From a bacterium (GTDB lineage Bacteria; Hydrothermota; Tepidihabitantia; Tepidihabitantales; Tepidihabitantaceae), in contig DATJQV010000039.1 in NCBI GenBank assembly GCA_035505375.1, positions 1 to 64,000 of the forward strand: a stretch of DNA of 64,000 nucleotides, read 5' to 3'. Shown here piece by piece: positions 43,281-51,401 of the stretch (the stretch's first letter is position 1; every line of letters begins with the position of its first letter). The notes beneath the pieces are model-generated. The model saw nothing but the letters and a program-made list of their open reading frames with translations, was not told where the DNA came from and ran no database searches. The translations under genes were made by a program, and so were the position numbers.

Positions 43281-44924
43281 GTGAACAGAGCGGTGGTTCT
43301 TGTTCTTCTGGCTGCACTCACGGTCGGACCGGCAACCCAGCTTGGCCGGCGGCAGGACGAGCCTGAGTGGCGCGGGCCACTGAACTGGGGCCATGGGGCC
43401 GGCCTGCCCCCGTTGCGCACGCCTGCCCGCATGCCCGTCTGGGTTTCACTGCGGCCCAACCCGTCCCACATTTTCGTCGTAGACAGCATGCCGGCGCCGG
43501 ATTCTAATGCGGTCTTTCACGAAGGCCTAGACTCGCTCCTCTCGCTCATGGCCGAGAACGGCGCCTCCCTCTATCGCTCTGCCAAGCACCTGCCCTGGTG
43601 CGATACCGCCGGGCTCATCGCCAGGAACGACGTCGTTCTTCTCAAGGTGAATACCGCCTACCCGGAAAGGGGGATGACCAACACCGATGTGCTCAAAGGG
43701 CTCATCGCCCGGATTGTGGCCCATCCCGACACCTTTGTCGGAGAGATAGAACTGGTCGACAACGGGCAAGGTCACACTTGCTGGACGTATGCATCCAACA
43801 ACGCCGAGCGCCAGTCCCAGACCATGCAGAGCGTGGTCGACCTGTTTGCCGGACAGGGGTATCGCGTTGGGGACTACGACTGGAGCGCGATCGGCCACGG
43901 CGACAGCGCGCGCTGGGTCAGCGAGTTCGACCGGGGCGACACGGTATCAGGCTATGTCCACGAAGATACGTCCGGCATGACCTACCCCAAGTTCGTGACA
44001 TCCTTCGGCACCAGCATCTCGACCCGGCTTGGGGTATGGGACGGCAACGCGTACCACCCCGAACGCTTGAAGCTCATCAACCTGCCGGTGCTCAAGTCCC
44101 ACACGGGCATGGGCGTCACCGCGGCGGTCAAGAACTACGTCGGGTTCCTCTCCTATGCGGTCACCGGGCCTGGGCCGATGCACGACAGCGCGATGTCGCA
44201 CGGCTTGCTTGGGGTCGAACTCGGCAAGGCCCGCTTCCCGGACCTGAACATCATTGACGCGACGTGGGCCTGCGCCGAGATTGCCACCGGCCCAAGCGCG
44301 CCCTATGGCTTATGCACGCGCCTGAACACCCTCGTCGCCTCACGGGACCCAATTGCGGCGGACTACTACGCGGGCAGGTACGTGCTCAAGCCGGCAAGCT
44401 GGTGGAGCGGCCGGGCCTGGGTCCACGACTACGCCCGGATGGACCCTGAAAGTCCCGACACCGAGAACCCGGGCAACGGCACGTTGTATTCCGACTCGAC
44501 TCCGTGTCACGGCACGCCGTACAACGCCTTCCACCAGATGCTCGCCTCGACCTGTGCCAGGATGCTTGGTTACGGAAGACCGGTGACGATGGACACCTTG
44601 CAGATGACCATCCACGTGCACCATCTTGGGATAACAGAGGAAGAGGGTAGAAACCTGCCTGCTGCCGGGCGTCTGCTCGTGATTCCGAACCCGGCAACCG
44701 GCGGAATCTGGGTTCGCTGTCGACTGGAGAAACCCGGCGCGGTTCGGCTGAGCGTGGTCTCCGCGGACGGCCGAGTAGTCGACGCCATAGCCATTGGAGT
44801 TACTGCGGCGGGCGAGCACAGTATCAACCTCGACCGGCATCTCCCTGCCGGTACGTACCTGCTCTCTCTGGTAACTCCCACCGGCCGACTCTCTCAGCAA
44901 GTCGTCGTTCCCGGCCGCTACTGA
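43281..44924 (+). CDS. DUF362-domain exported protein with C-terminal FlgD-like domain
   Basis: 547 aa from GTG 43281, placed 6 nt after a -10 box. The signal segment is AVVLVLLAALTVGPATQ. The middle part has the DUF362 elements VLLKVNTAYPERGMTNTDVLKGLI, INLPVLKSHTGMGVTAAVKNYVG and LVASRDPIAADYYAGRYVL, which in known members bind Fe-S clusters or act on small molecules. The C-terminal 90 residues form a FlgD-like sorting-type domain (VIPNPATGGIWVRC ... LPAGTYLLSLVTPTG). Confidence 0.82.
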   Translation: MNRAVVLVLLAALTVGPATQLGRRQDEPEWRGPLNWGHGAGLPPLRTPARMPVWVSLRPNPSHIFVVDSMPAPDSNAVFHEGLDSLLSLMAENGASLYRSAKHLPWCDTAGLIARNDVVLLKVNTAYPERGMTNTDVLKGLIARIVAHPDTFVGEIELVDNGQGHTCWTYASNNAERQSQTMQSVVDLFAGQGYRVGDYDWSAIGHGDSARWVSEFDRGDTVSGYVHEDTSGMTYPKFVTSFGTSISTRLGVWDGNAYHPERLKLINLPVLKSHTGMGVTAAVKNYVGFLSYAVTGPGPMHDSAMSHGLLGVELGKARFPDLNIIDATWACAEIATGPSAPYGLCTRLNTLVASRDPIAADYYAGRYVLKPASWWSGRAWVHDYARMDPESPDTENPGNGTLYSDSTPCHGTPYNAFHQMLASTCARMLGYGRPVTMDTLQMTIHVHHLGITEEEGRNLPAAGRLLVIPNPATGGIWVRCRLEKPGAVRLSVVSADGRVVDAIAIGVTAAGEHSINLDRHLPAGTYLLSLVTPTGRLSQQVVVPGRY

Positions 44925-44955
44925 GCTTCGCGCTAGCGATGGCGCAACCTCACCC

Positions 44956-44981
44956 TTCCCTCCCCCTTAAGGGGGAGGGAA
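44956..44981. repeat. Perfect 26-bp palindrome between two FlgD-domain genes
   Basis: ttccctccccctt followed directly by its complement. It belongs to the CCCTCACCC / CCCTCTCCC group and could act as a terminator for the upstream gene. Confidence 0.7.
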
Positions 44982-45031
44982 TAGAAGGGAGGGGGCGGAG
45001 CGTTCGATTACTTGTGCGGAAGCATGGCGGT

Positions 45032-45059
45032 TTGACAGTCCTGCGTCGTGGTGTATGAT
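45032..45059 (+). promoter_or_regulatory. Leaderless promoter of the propeller gene 45066
   Basis: TTGACA (45032-45037), 16 nt, TATGAT (45054-45059), ggtcgc, GTG 45066. Confidence 0.8.
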
Positions 45060-45065
45060 GGTCGC

Positions 45066-47264
45066 GTGAACAGACCGGTGGCTGTTCTGCTCGGAACGGT
45101 CCTGGCCGTCGTCGCGCTGGCTGGAGTGCCCGAGTTCAAGCGGTACCAGACCATGCAGGAATCCCTGCGCTGCCTGCCGCCCAACATCCGGTCGTACTGC
45201 ATGGAGAAGGCCGGGTTCGGGATGTGGCCGGCAGCGCGGTCCCAGTCGGAGTCGTCGGGACTATCTCTCGTTGGAAAGTGGGGCGCTGGTCCGAGCTATC
45301 GCGTGACAGGCCGTGACTCGATTGTGTATCTCTCTCGCGGCAGCGAGGTCGTGGTCATCAACTACGCGGACACCGCCCATCCCCGCGTACTCAACTACAT
45401 TGAGGCACCGGGCCTCGTGGCTAAGTCAATCCTGGTCGGGAACCGCCTCTATGTCTCCTCGGGCTACATCGAGACCTTCGACGTCTCTAACCCGGCCAAT
45501 CCGGTCAAGCTTGGGAGCGTGCTCGTTCGTGCCCCGGCTATAGACGCTGTTGATACGCTCGTCTACACGCTGTATCGGGACTCGTTCAGGATATTCAACT
45601 TCTCCGACCCGGCTCACCCGCAGCTTATAGGGGCCTGTCGCGACTCGGGCTACGACCTCTCGGTCTGCAATGGTTATGCCTACCTTGGTGACCGCTGGGG
45701 ACTCTATGTGCTCGATGTCGCCATCCCGACAAGTCCGCACCGTATCGCCGCCTGGGGCTCTGACATCATCAGCGTGAAAGCAAGAGGCAACATCTGCTGT
45801 GCGACGCTCGCCAACTCCAACGACCCGGCGTACCTCAAGTTCTATATCCTCGACACGAGGAACCCCGCATCCATCGCGCCTCTCGGCTCCTTGGATAGCT
45901 GTGGCGGGTACGACATGTATCTCGAAGACTCGTTGGCATTCATCTCCGGCTACTACACGGGCGGGCATGAGTTTGAGATACTCGACATCGCCGACTCGAC
46001 TCAGCCATCGCCGATAGGGACGTGTCTGACTCCCGGCGATGGCTTTGGAGTTTGGACGCTGAAGCCCCTGCGCCGCTCCTTTGTCGCGGACTACTACGCT
46101 GGGCTGACGGTCATCGACGTGTCAGTGCCGACGTCGCCCGTGCTAGATACCACGATACTCACGGCGGGAGCGAGTGTGGATGTCGCCGTGCAGGGCAACC
46201 TTGCGTGCGTCGCGAACGACGGGTATGGGATGGTGCTGCTCGACATCAGCGTTCCTAGCCGCCCGGTGCAGATTGGAGTCCTGGACAGCACGACGCAGAT
46301 AGTCACACGGGCTGTTGCTGTGAGAGATAGCTTCGCGTACCTGGGGTTCGGGCCGTCGTTGGGCGACCTCCACACTGTCGATATCTCTGACCCTGCCCAC
46401 CCGCTCTCGGCCGGCGGTGTCAACCTGTTCAACGAGCCGGATGCCATTGTGCTCCGTGACAGCTTCGTCTATTGCGCAGAGGTAAGGCGCTTCGAGGTCG
46501 TCAACGTCGCCCGGCCGAGACAGCCGGTGCTGGTAGGAAGCTGCGTAACCGGGGACGCGACCTTCGCGAGTCTCTGTGTTCAGGAAACGCTGGCGTACGT
46601 CGGCAACTACGTCGGCGACATTGTCAACGTCCGAAGTCCCGCAAACCCGCAGGTCGTCGGGCAGTTCGGGCTCGGTTGCAGTATCTCCGTCAGAGACACG
46701 TTTGCGTTCTTGGCGACAGGAGATCCTACGCTCCTGGTCTACAGCGTGGCCGATCCGACTCAGCCTCGGCTGATAGATTCCGTCGATGTAGGAGCGAACA
46801 CGCTGTATTGGGTAGAGGCAGTCGGTTCACTGCTGTACGTTGGCAATGATGACGGTGTAAGGGTCGTGGACGCCCGCGATGTTCATAACATGCGGGTCCG
46901 TGGCTACGCGACGGCTCCAGACGCAGCAGGAAGGTTGCGCTACGCGTCGCCGTATCTCTATGCCGCGTGCGGTGAGACCGGGGTCTGCGTCTACGAGTCA
47001 ACGCAGGTCGCCGTCGCCGAGCCTAAGCAGTTCGCGGGAGAGCAGGCGCGGAAGGGGGCGAGCGTTGTCAGGGGAGTGCTCATGATAGGAGACCGGGGAC
47101 AGAAGACGGGAGAACGGGCGGAACTGCTCGATGCGAGCGGGCGGAAGGTGATGAACCTGAGAGCCGGCGCGAATGATGTGCGGGCGCTGGCACCGGGCGT
47201 GTACTTTGTGAGAGAAGCACAAGCCCAAGCACAAGCTGTCACGAAGGTCGTCCTGACCGAATAG
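45066..47264 (+). CDS. LVIVD-repeat beta-propeller protein with FlgD-like C-terminal domain
   Basis: 732 aa from GTG 45066. A signal segment (PVAVLLGTVLAVVALAG) is followed by 12 or more LVIVD-type repeats (VVVINYADTAHPRVL, LYVLDVAIPTSPHRIAAW, LTVIDVSVPTSPVLD, LHTVDISDPAHPLSAGG), each 'xxVxDxSxPxxPxxxG'. The last 80 residues are a FlgD-like domain (AELLDASGRKVMNLRAGANDV...GVYFVREA). A short variable loop before it (GDRGQKTGE) differs from the paralogue at 48681. It is exported; partner or ligand unknown. Confidence 0.85.
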   Translation: MNRPVAVLLGTVLAVVALAGVPEFKRYQTMQESLRCLPPNIRSYCMEKAGFGMWPAARSQSESSGLSLVGKWGAGPSYRVTGRDSIVYLSRGSEVVVINYADTAHPRVLNYIEAPGLVAKSILVGNRLYVSSGYIETFDVSNPANPVKLGSVLVRAPAIDAVDTLVYTLYRDSFRIFNFSDPAHPQLIGACRDSGYDLSVCNGYAYLGDRWGLYVLDVAIPTSPHRIAAWGSDIISVKARGNICCATLANSNDPAYLKFYILDTRNPASIAPLGSLDSCGGYDMYLEDSLAFISGYYTGGHEFEILDIADSTQPSPIGTCLTPGDGFGVWTLKPLRRSFVADYYAGLTVIDVSVPTSPVLDTTILTAGASVDVAVQGNLACVANDGYGMVLLDISVPSRPVQIGVLDSTTQIVTRAVAVRDSFAYLGFGPSLGDLHTVDISDPAHPLSAGGVNLFNEPDAIVLRDSFVYCAEVRRFEVVNVARPRQPVLVGSCVTGDATFASLCVQETLAYVGNYVGDIVNVRSPANPQVVGQFGLGCSISVRDTFAFLATGDPTLLVYSVADPTQPRLIDSVDVGANTLYWVEAVGSLLYVGNDDGVRVVDARDVHNMRVRGYATAPDAAGRLRYASPYLYAACGETGVCVYESTQVAVAEPKQFAGEQARKGASVVRGVLMIGDRGQKTGERAELLDASGRKVMNLRAGANDVRALAPGVYFVREAQAQAQAVTKVVLTE

Positions 47265-47349
47265 GCCCGTGCGGCGCGGAGCCGCCACTGCGTCAGCAAA
47301 GTCGCCGCCTTTCAGGAAAAGCGAGAGCTTCGCTCCCGTGCTCCAAATC

Positions 47350-47384
47350 CGTCCCCATCAAATAGGGACGCTACCCATTTTCGG
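47350..47384. repeat. 'aaatagggacgctacccatttt' palindrome copy
   Basis: Relative of 31959-31981, with aaatggg-type arms, in the intergenic region after the LVIVD gene. Confidence 0.55.
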
Positions 47385-47439
47385 CCAATCTGCAGATAAG
47401 TCTCGGAAACGGAGCGCGTTATGCTCTGGGATAGGCGAA

Positions 47440-47745
47440 AGCAGACGCTATGGGAGTCGCCTTGGGAACCGTTCCGGGAACGGTTCGGGGGGTGGTTCGC
47501 AGGGCGACAGCGACGGTGATTCCCAACATGGTTCTGGCGGGCGTATTCAGGGCGACCTGCAGCGCGACCTCGACCGTGATTTTCCCCGCGACTTGCAGGG
47601 GCATCTCCGGGAGCTTCTGCATGGCGACTCTGAAAGTGGTTTGCTGGGGGACGTTCGGCGTGACTCTCGGAGCGACTTTGAGGGCGGTTCGGGGCGGGAC
47701 TTCCAGGGCGATTCTCGTAGGGACCGGCAGGGTGAAGCTCCATCC
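47440..47745. repeat. Degenerate tandem repeat with 12-nt period, block C
   Basis: About 24 units (cagggcgacagc, cagggcgacctg, catggcgactct, cggcgtgactct, cagggcgattct) share the consensus caGGGcGACtTc with block A 31 kb away. Repeat-driven frames are not counted as genes. Confidence 0.85.
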
Positions 47746-47759
47746 ATCTCAGCGCGCGT

Positions 47760-47990
47760 CGGCCAAAGCGGGGACAGTCCCTGCGGGCGTCAAATGGGGA
47801 CAGTCCCGCAGCGCGTAGGACGCGCAAGTCAAAGGCCAAAAGGCAAGAGCCAAGAGCCAAAGGTGTCGCAACCGGAAACGGGGACAGGTGCGCGGAGCGC
47901 TTGCGTCGGACGTGCCCGGGGCACCGTAGGAACGAGCAGCGCGGTGCAGTCCCCATTTGGGCGGTACGGTCCACGTCTTCGCGGGCATGA
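47760..47990. repeat. Cluster of degenerate GGGGACAG-type palindromic elements
   Basis: At least three copies: gccaaagcggggacagtccc, caaatggggacagtcccgc and ggaaacggggacagg ... gcagtccccatttgggcgg, followed by a 'gtccacgtcttcgcggg' end as in truA. No gene is present. Confidence 0.7.
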
Positions 47991-48018
47991 CCCCGCCGGT
48001 CATGTCCTGCCGGCTGGC

Positions 48019-48360
48019 TTACCGCCGGGCGCGGAGGGCTTCGAGGTGGGCTTTGGCCTCGGGCGCGTTCTTGTGGAAACCGGAGAGAGTGGCGCAGCCG
48101 TAGTCGCCGCAGTCGGCGCAGGTGGCGACTTTGCGGCCGGTAGCGCATTTCCGGATCTCGCACATCGAGCAGTAGGCGTTTTGAGCGCCGTCGCCGGTAC
48201 AGCCGGCGCAGTTGACTTGTTCCGGCTTGAATTCATGGCCGAACGACTTGGACCATTCGGCGGCAGTCTTCTCGCGCAGGGCGGCATCGTTCGTTCGCGT
48301 GGCAATCTGCGCCGGGCAGGCGTTGCAGTCGATTCCGCAAAAGGCAATCATCTCAGGCAT
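48019..48360 (-). CDS. DUF3795-family cysteine-rich protein
   Basis: 113 aa from ATG 48360 (SD GGAGG). Eleven Cys occur in pairs: AFCGIDCNACPAQ at the start, then NCAGCTGDG, YCSMCEIRKC and TCADCGDYGC. This is the DUF3795 arrangement, a likely metal-binding protein of unknown role common in anaerobes. It stands alone on the minus strand. Confidence 0.85.
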   Translation of the reverse strand: MPEMIAFCGIDCNACPAQIATRTNDAALREKTAAEWSKSFGHEFKPEQVNCAGCTGDGAQNAYCSMCEIRKCATGRKVATCADCGDYGCATLSGFHKNAPEAKAHLEALRARR

Positions 48361-48424
48361 TAGGCCTCCTTGGTTTGGTGTGAACGAGAATAGCCGGCAC
48401 AGGGGCGGGGTCAAGACGCGTTGC

Positions 48425-48575
48425 GGATGGGCGAAGTCAGAAGCTAGAACCTAGAGGCTAGAAGCTAGAGGTCGGAAGCCAAAAGGCAGAGCGGCGGACG
48501 GGCGAAGTCAGAAGCGAGAGGCGAGAAGCAAGAGGCTAGGAGCTAGAGGTCAAGAGGCAAGAGTCAAGACCACAG
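48425..48575. repeat. 'gaagtcagaagctagaag' dispersed repeat cluster
   Basis: Two long runs of gctagaag / gagaagc words, the family seen at 21745. Confidence 0.6.
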
Positions 48576-48612
48576 ACGGCGAATCTGGAAGCGAGAAGCA
48601 ACTCGGTCGGGC

Positions 48613-48640
48613 TTGCTGTCGAATCGTGGATGCGTAGACT
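48613..48640 (+). promoter_or_regulatory. Promoter of the propeller gene 48681
   Basis: TTGCTG (48613-48618), 16 nt, TAGACT (48635-48640). Confidence 0.6.
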
Positions 48641-48680
48641 CGTGGCCGGCCCCAAGGAAGAAACTAGACCCGGAGGTCTT

Positions 48681-50210
48681 ATGAAGAGAATCACATTTCT
48701 TGTTGCTCTGGTTGCGGTCGTCGCGTCGGCCCAGACTCGGCGCTGGCTTTGGCTGGAGCCGACCGGCGACGTGGGCCGCTGGCTGTACGACCAGGGCGGC
48801 GGCAACATGGTGGTGATGGGCACGGAGCGTGCGACCGGCAAGGCGCTGCTGCATGGCCTGTCGACCGGCGGGGTGAGCACGTGGCATACCACCGTTGACA
48901 GCATCCATGACCCGGTGCTGGGCATCGGCGCGGGCGGCCGGCTGTTTGTGGCCGGGCATTTTCCCTCGCCTTACGACGAGAACGCGGTGATGACCGCCCT
49001 GACCGCCGCCGGCGGCTTCCGCTGGTCCGCGCTGTATGACGGGCCGGGCCTCGGCGACGACGAGGCGTTCCAGCAGGTCATCGAAGGGTCGCAGGGCACG
49101 GTCTTTGCCGCCGGCTACGTCACCCCGACCACCAACAAGGACATCGGCGTGTTCGCGTTTGACGGGACCGACGGCAGGCTGATGGACACGATGTTTTACG
49201 ACGGGCCCGACCACGGCGCAGACGAGCCGGTCGACATGGTGTGCAGCGCCGCGGGCGACGTCTACGTGCTCGGGTCGACGTACTTTGGCGGCAATGTCGA
49301 CTGGGTCGTGCTGCAGTGGAACGGCACCGGCGGGTCCGGGTGGACCGCGACCTTCAACGACTCGGGCAACGGCGACGACTACCCGGCGGCGCTGGCGGTC
49401 AGCGCGGCAGGGAATATCTACTCGACCGGGATCGGCCAGCCGAGCTACAACAACAACGATATGGTCGTAGTCAGCATGCAGGCGGCGAGCGGGCACGAGA
49501 ACTGGGTTTACCATTACCACAACGGCGGCAGCACTTCTCTGGGCCGCGACGTCGTGGTGGGCACCGACGGCAACATCTACGCAGTGGGCGAGGCCAGCGA
49601 CTCCAGCGGGTTTTCGAGCCTGGTCGTGGTGTCACTCACGCCGGGAGGGACCGAGCGCTGGCGCTACCGGTACGCACCGCGCCCGATGGTCACCGCGATG
49701 GCGTCGGCGATTGCCTGGGGCGGCGACGGCAACATCTATGCTTTCGGCTCGGCCAAGAACACGAGCTACAACTGGGACATGCTGGTCACGAGCCTGACTC
49801 CGGACGGCAGTCAGCGCTGGGCCTACACCGAAGACGGAGGCTACGACGACTATGTCTTCCGCGGCCTGTACGGGGCCGACGGCAACATCTACGCGGCAGG
49901 CAGAGTTGACACCGCGAGCCAGACGGCGCGGATGGCCGTGCTGAGTCTGAATCCGGTCTCGGGCATCGAGGAAGGCGGACGGCCCACGGTTAGCGGCTCA
50001 CGGCCGGCGGCGACGGTCGCGCGCGGGGTGCTGATGCTCGGGGCCGTAGACAGTAGACAGAACACAGGATGCAGGGCGGAATTGCTAGACGCAGCGGGAC
50101 GGAAGGTAGCCGAACTACACCCGGGCGCGAATGACGTGAGCCGGCTCGCGCCGGGCGCTTACATATTGAGAACCGGGACTTCAACCACGCGCGTTCTCGT
50201 GGTGAAGTAG
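48681..50210 (+). CDS. Exported beta-propeller-like protein with FlgD-like C-terminal domain
   Basis: 509 aa from ATG 48681. Signal peptide ITFLVALVAVVASAQ. Repeats of about 50 residues carry a DGNIYAxG motif (AAGNIYSTG, TDGNIYAVGE, GDGNIYAFGS, ADGNIYAAGR), as in delta-60/SBBP-type propellers. The C-terminal FlgD-like domain is RAELLDAAGRKVAELHPGAN...GAYILR. The loop before it (AVDSRQNTGC) is encoded by a 'gtagacagtagacag' word that also occurs between genes (31540-31570), so it may be another in-frame repeat. Confidence 0.82.
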   Translation: MKRITFLVALVAVVASAQTRRWLWLEPTGDVGRWLYDQGGGNMVVMGTERATGKALLHGLSTGGVSTWHTTVDSIHDPVLGIGAGGRLFVAGHFPSPYDENAVMTALTAAGGFRWSALYDGPGLGDDEAFQQVIEGSQGTVFAAGYVTPTTNKDIGVFAFDGTDGRLMDTMFYDGPDHGADEPVDMVCSAAGDVYVLGSTYFGGNVDWVVLQWNGTGGSGWTATFNDSGNGDDYPAALAVSAAGNIYSTGIGQPSYNNNDMVVVSMQAASGHENWVYHYHNGGSTSLGRDVVVGTDGNIYAVGEASDSSGFSSLVVVSLTPGGTERWRYRYAPRPMVTAMASAIAWGGDGNIYAFGSAKNTSYNWDMLVTSLTPDGSQRWAYTEDGGYDDYVFRGLYGADGNIYAAGRVDTASQTARMAVLSLNPVSGIEEGGRPTVSGSRPAATVARGVLMLGAVDSRQNTGCRAELLDAAGRKVAELHPGANDVSRLAPGAYILRTGTSTTRVLVVK

Positions 50211-50230
50211 GTTCCGCAGCATTGAACCAG

Positions 50231-50254
50231 AAGGGCGGCCAAGGGGCCGCCCTT
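50231..50254 (+). terminator. Terminator of the propeller gene 48681
   Basis: aagggcggcc / ggccgccctt form a perfect 10-bp stem with a 4-nt loop, followed by tgagttt. Confidence 0.7.
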
Positions 50255-50312
50255 TGAGTTTGAGGGCCAACGGCGCAGAACCGGGTGGGGCGAGCAGGCT
50301 ATCTAATAGAGT

Positions 50313-51362
50313 GTGAAACCTGATAACAGGCGGGAATTACCACCGGACGACTTTCTATTCACCTCTGTGGACACGGCCGAGACTCAGGCCGCCGGAGCTT
50401 CAATCTGCCCGGAGGACGCGCTGCTGGATTCACACTCTCAGGCGGTGACCAAGGTTGTCGAGCAGGTGAGCCCTTCGGTCGTCAACATCACCGTCAGCAA
50501 GGGACGGCCGACCCGGTACAACCCCGAGGGGCAGGGCACCGGTTCCGGCTTCGTCTTCACGCCCGACGGCTACATCATGACCAACAGCCACGTGGTCCAC
50601 GGCGCGTCGGAAATCGAGGTCGTGTTGGTGGACGGTCGCCGGTTCCAGGCCCGGTTGATTGGAGACGACCCGGGCACTGACCTTGCGGTCATTCGAATCA
50701 CCGCCCCGGACCTGCAGGCGGTCAGGCTGGGCGATTCGCGCTACCTCAAACCAGGCCAGTTGGTCATCGCTATCGGCAATCCCTACGGGTTCCAGTGTTC
50801 GGTTACCGCCGGTGTGGTCAGCGCGCTCGGGCGTTCGCTGCGCTCGATTTCGGGTCGTCTGATAGACGATGTGATTCAGACCGATGCCGCGTTGAATCCC
50901 GGCAACTCGGGCGGGCCGTTGGTCACCGCCTGCGGCGACGTCGTGGGCGTGAACACGGCAATCGTGATGGCGGCGCAGGGCATCTGCTTCGCGATACCTT
51001 CGAGCACTGCCCGCCAGGTGGCCGTGCCGCTGATTCGCACGGGACACATCCGGCGCGCCTACGTTGGACTCGGCGGGCAGAATATCAACCTGCCGCGCCG
51101 GCTGGTGCGGTATCACGGACTGGCTGCGGAGAGCGGAGTGCTCATCATCCAGGTTGAGCCGAACAGCCCGGCCCACAAGGCCCGTGTGCTCGATCGCGAC
51201 CTGCTGGTTGAATACGATGACCGGCCAATCACCGGAATTGATGACCTGCGCCGGATGCTGACCGAGCAGCGCATCGGCGCCAGGACCCGGATGGTTGTTA
51301 TCCGAGGGCCGGACAAGCTCGTAATCGAAGTAATCCCGGAAGAATCTCCACAGCCGTCCTGA
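50313..51362 (+). CDS. HtrA/Do-like serine protease with PDZ domain
   Basis: 349 aa from GTG 50313. The catalytic triad is visible: His in MTNSHVV (about 93), Asp in GTDLAVI (about 123), Ser in NPGNSGGPL (about 199). One PDZ domain follows (YVGLGGQN ... GVLIIQVEPNSPAHKARVLDRDLLVEYDD). There is no signal peptide or membrane span, unlike most HtrA proteins, so this member may be cytosolic or exported otherwise. It is convergent with the C25 peptidase gene. Confidence 0.9.
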   Translation: MKPDNRRELPPDDFLFTSVDTAETQAAGASICPEDALLDSHSQAVTKVVEQVSPSVVNITVSKGRPTRYNPEGQGTGSGFVFTPDGYIMTNSHVVHGASEIEVVLVDGRRFQARLIGDDPGTDLAVIRITAPDLQAVRLGDSRYLKPGQLVIAIGNPYGFQCSVTAGVVSALGRSLRSISGRLIDDVIQTDAALNPGNSGGPLVTACGDVVGVNTAIVMAAQGICFAIPSSTARQVAVPLIRTGHIRRAYVGLGGQNINLPRRLVRYHGLAAESGVLIIQVEPNSPAHKARVLDRDLLVEYDDRPITGIDDLRRMLTEQRIGARTRMVVIRGPDKLVIEVIPEESPQPS

Positions 51363-51401
51363 CGCCGTTCCGCAGGGCGGCGCGGGCGAGCGGAGCAGGA
51401 C

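Noticed and set aside
47450-48363. Open frames across block C, up to 364 codons
   Set aside because: Repeat-driven 4-residue periodicity, and the longest overlaps the DUF3795 gene on the other strand.
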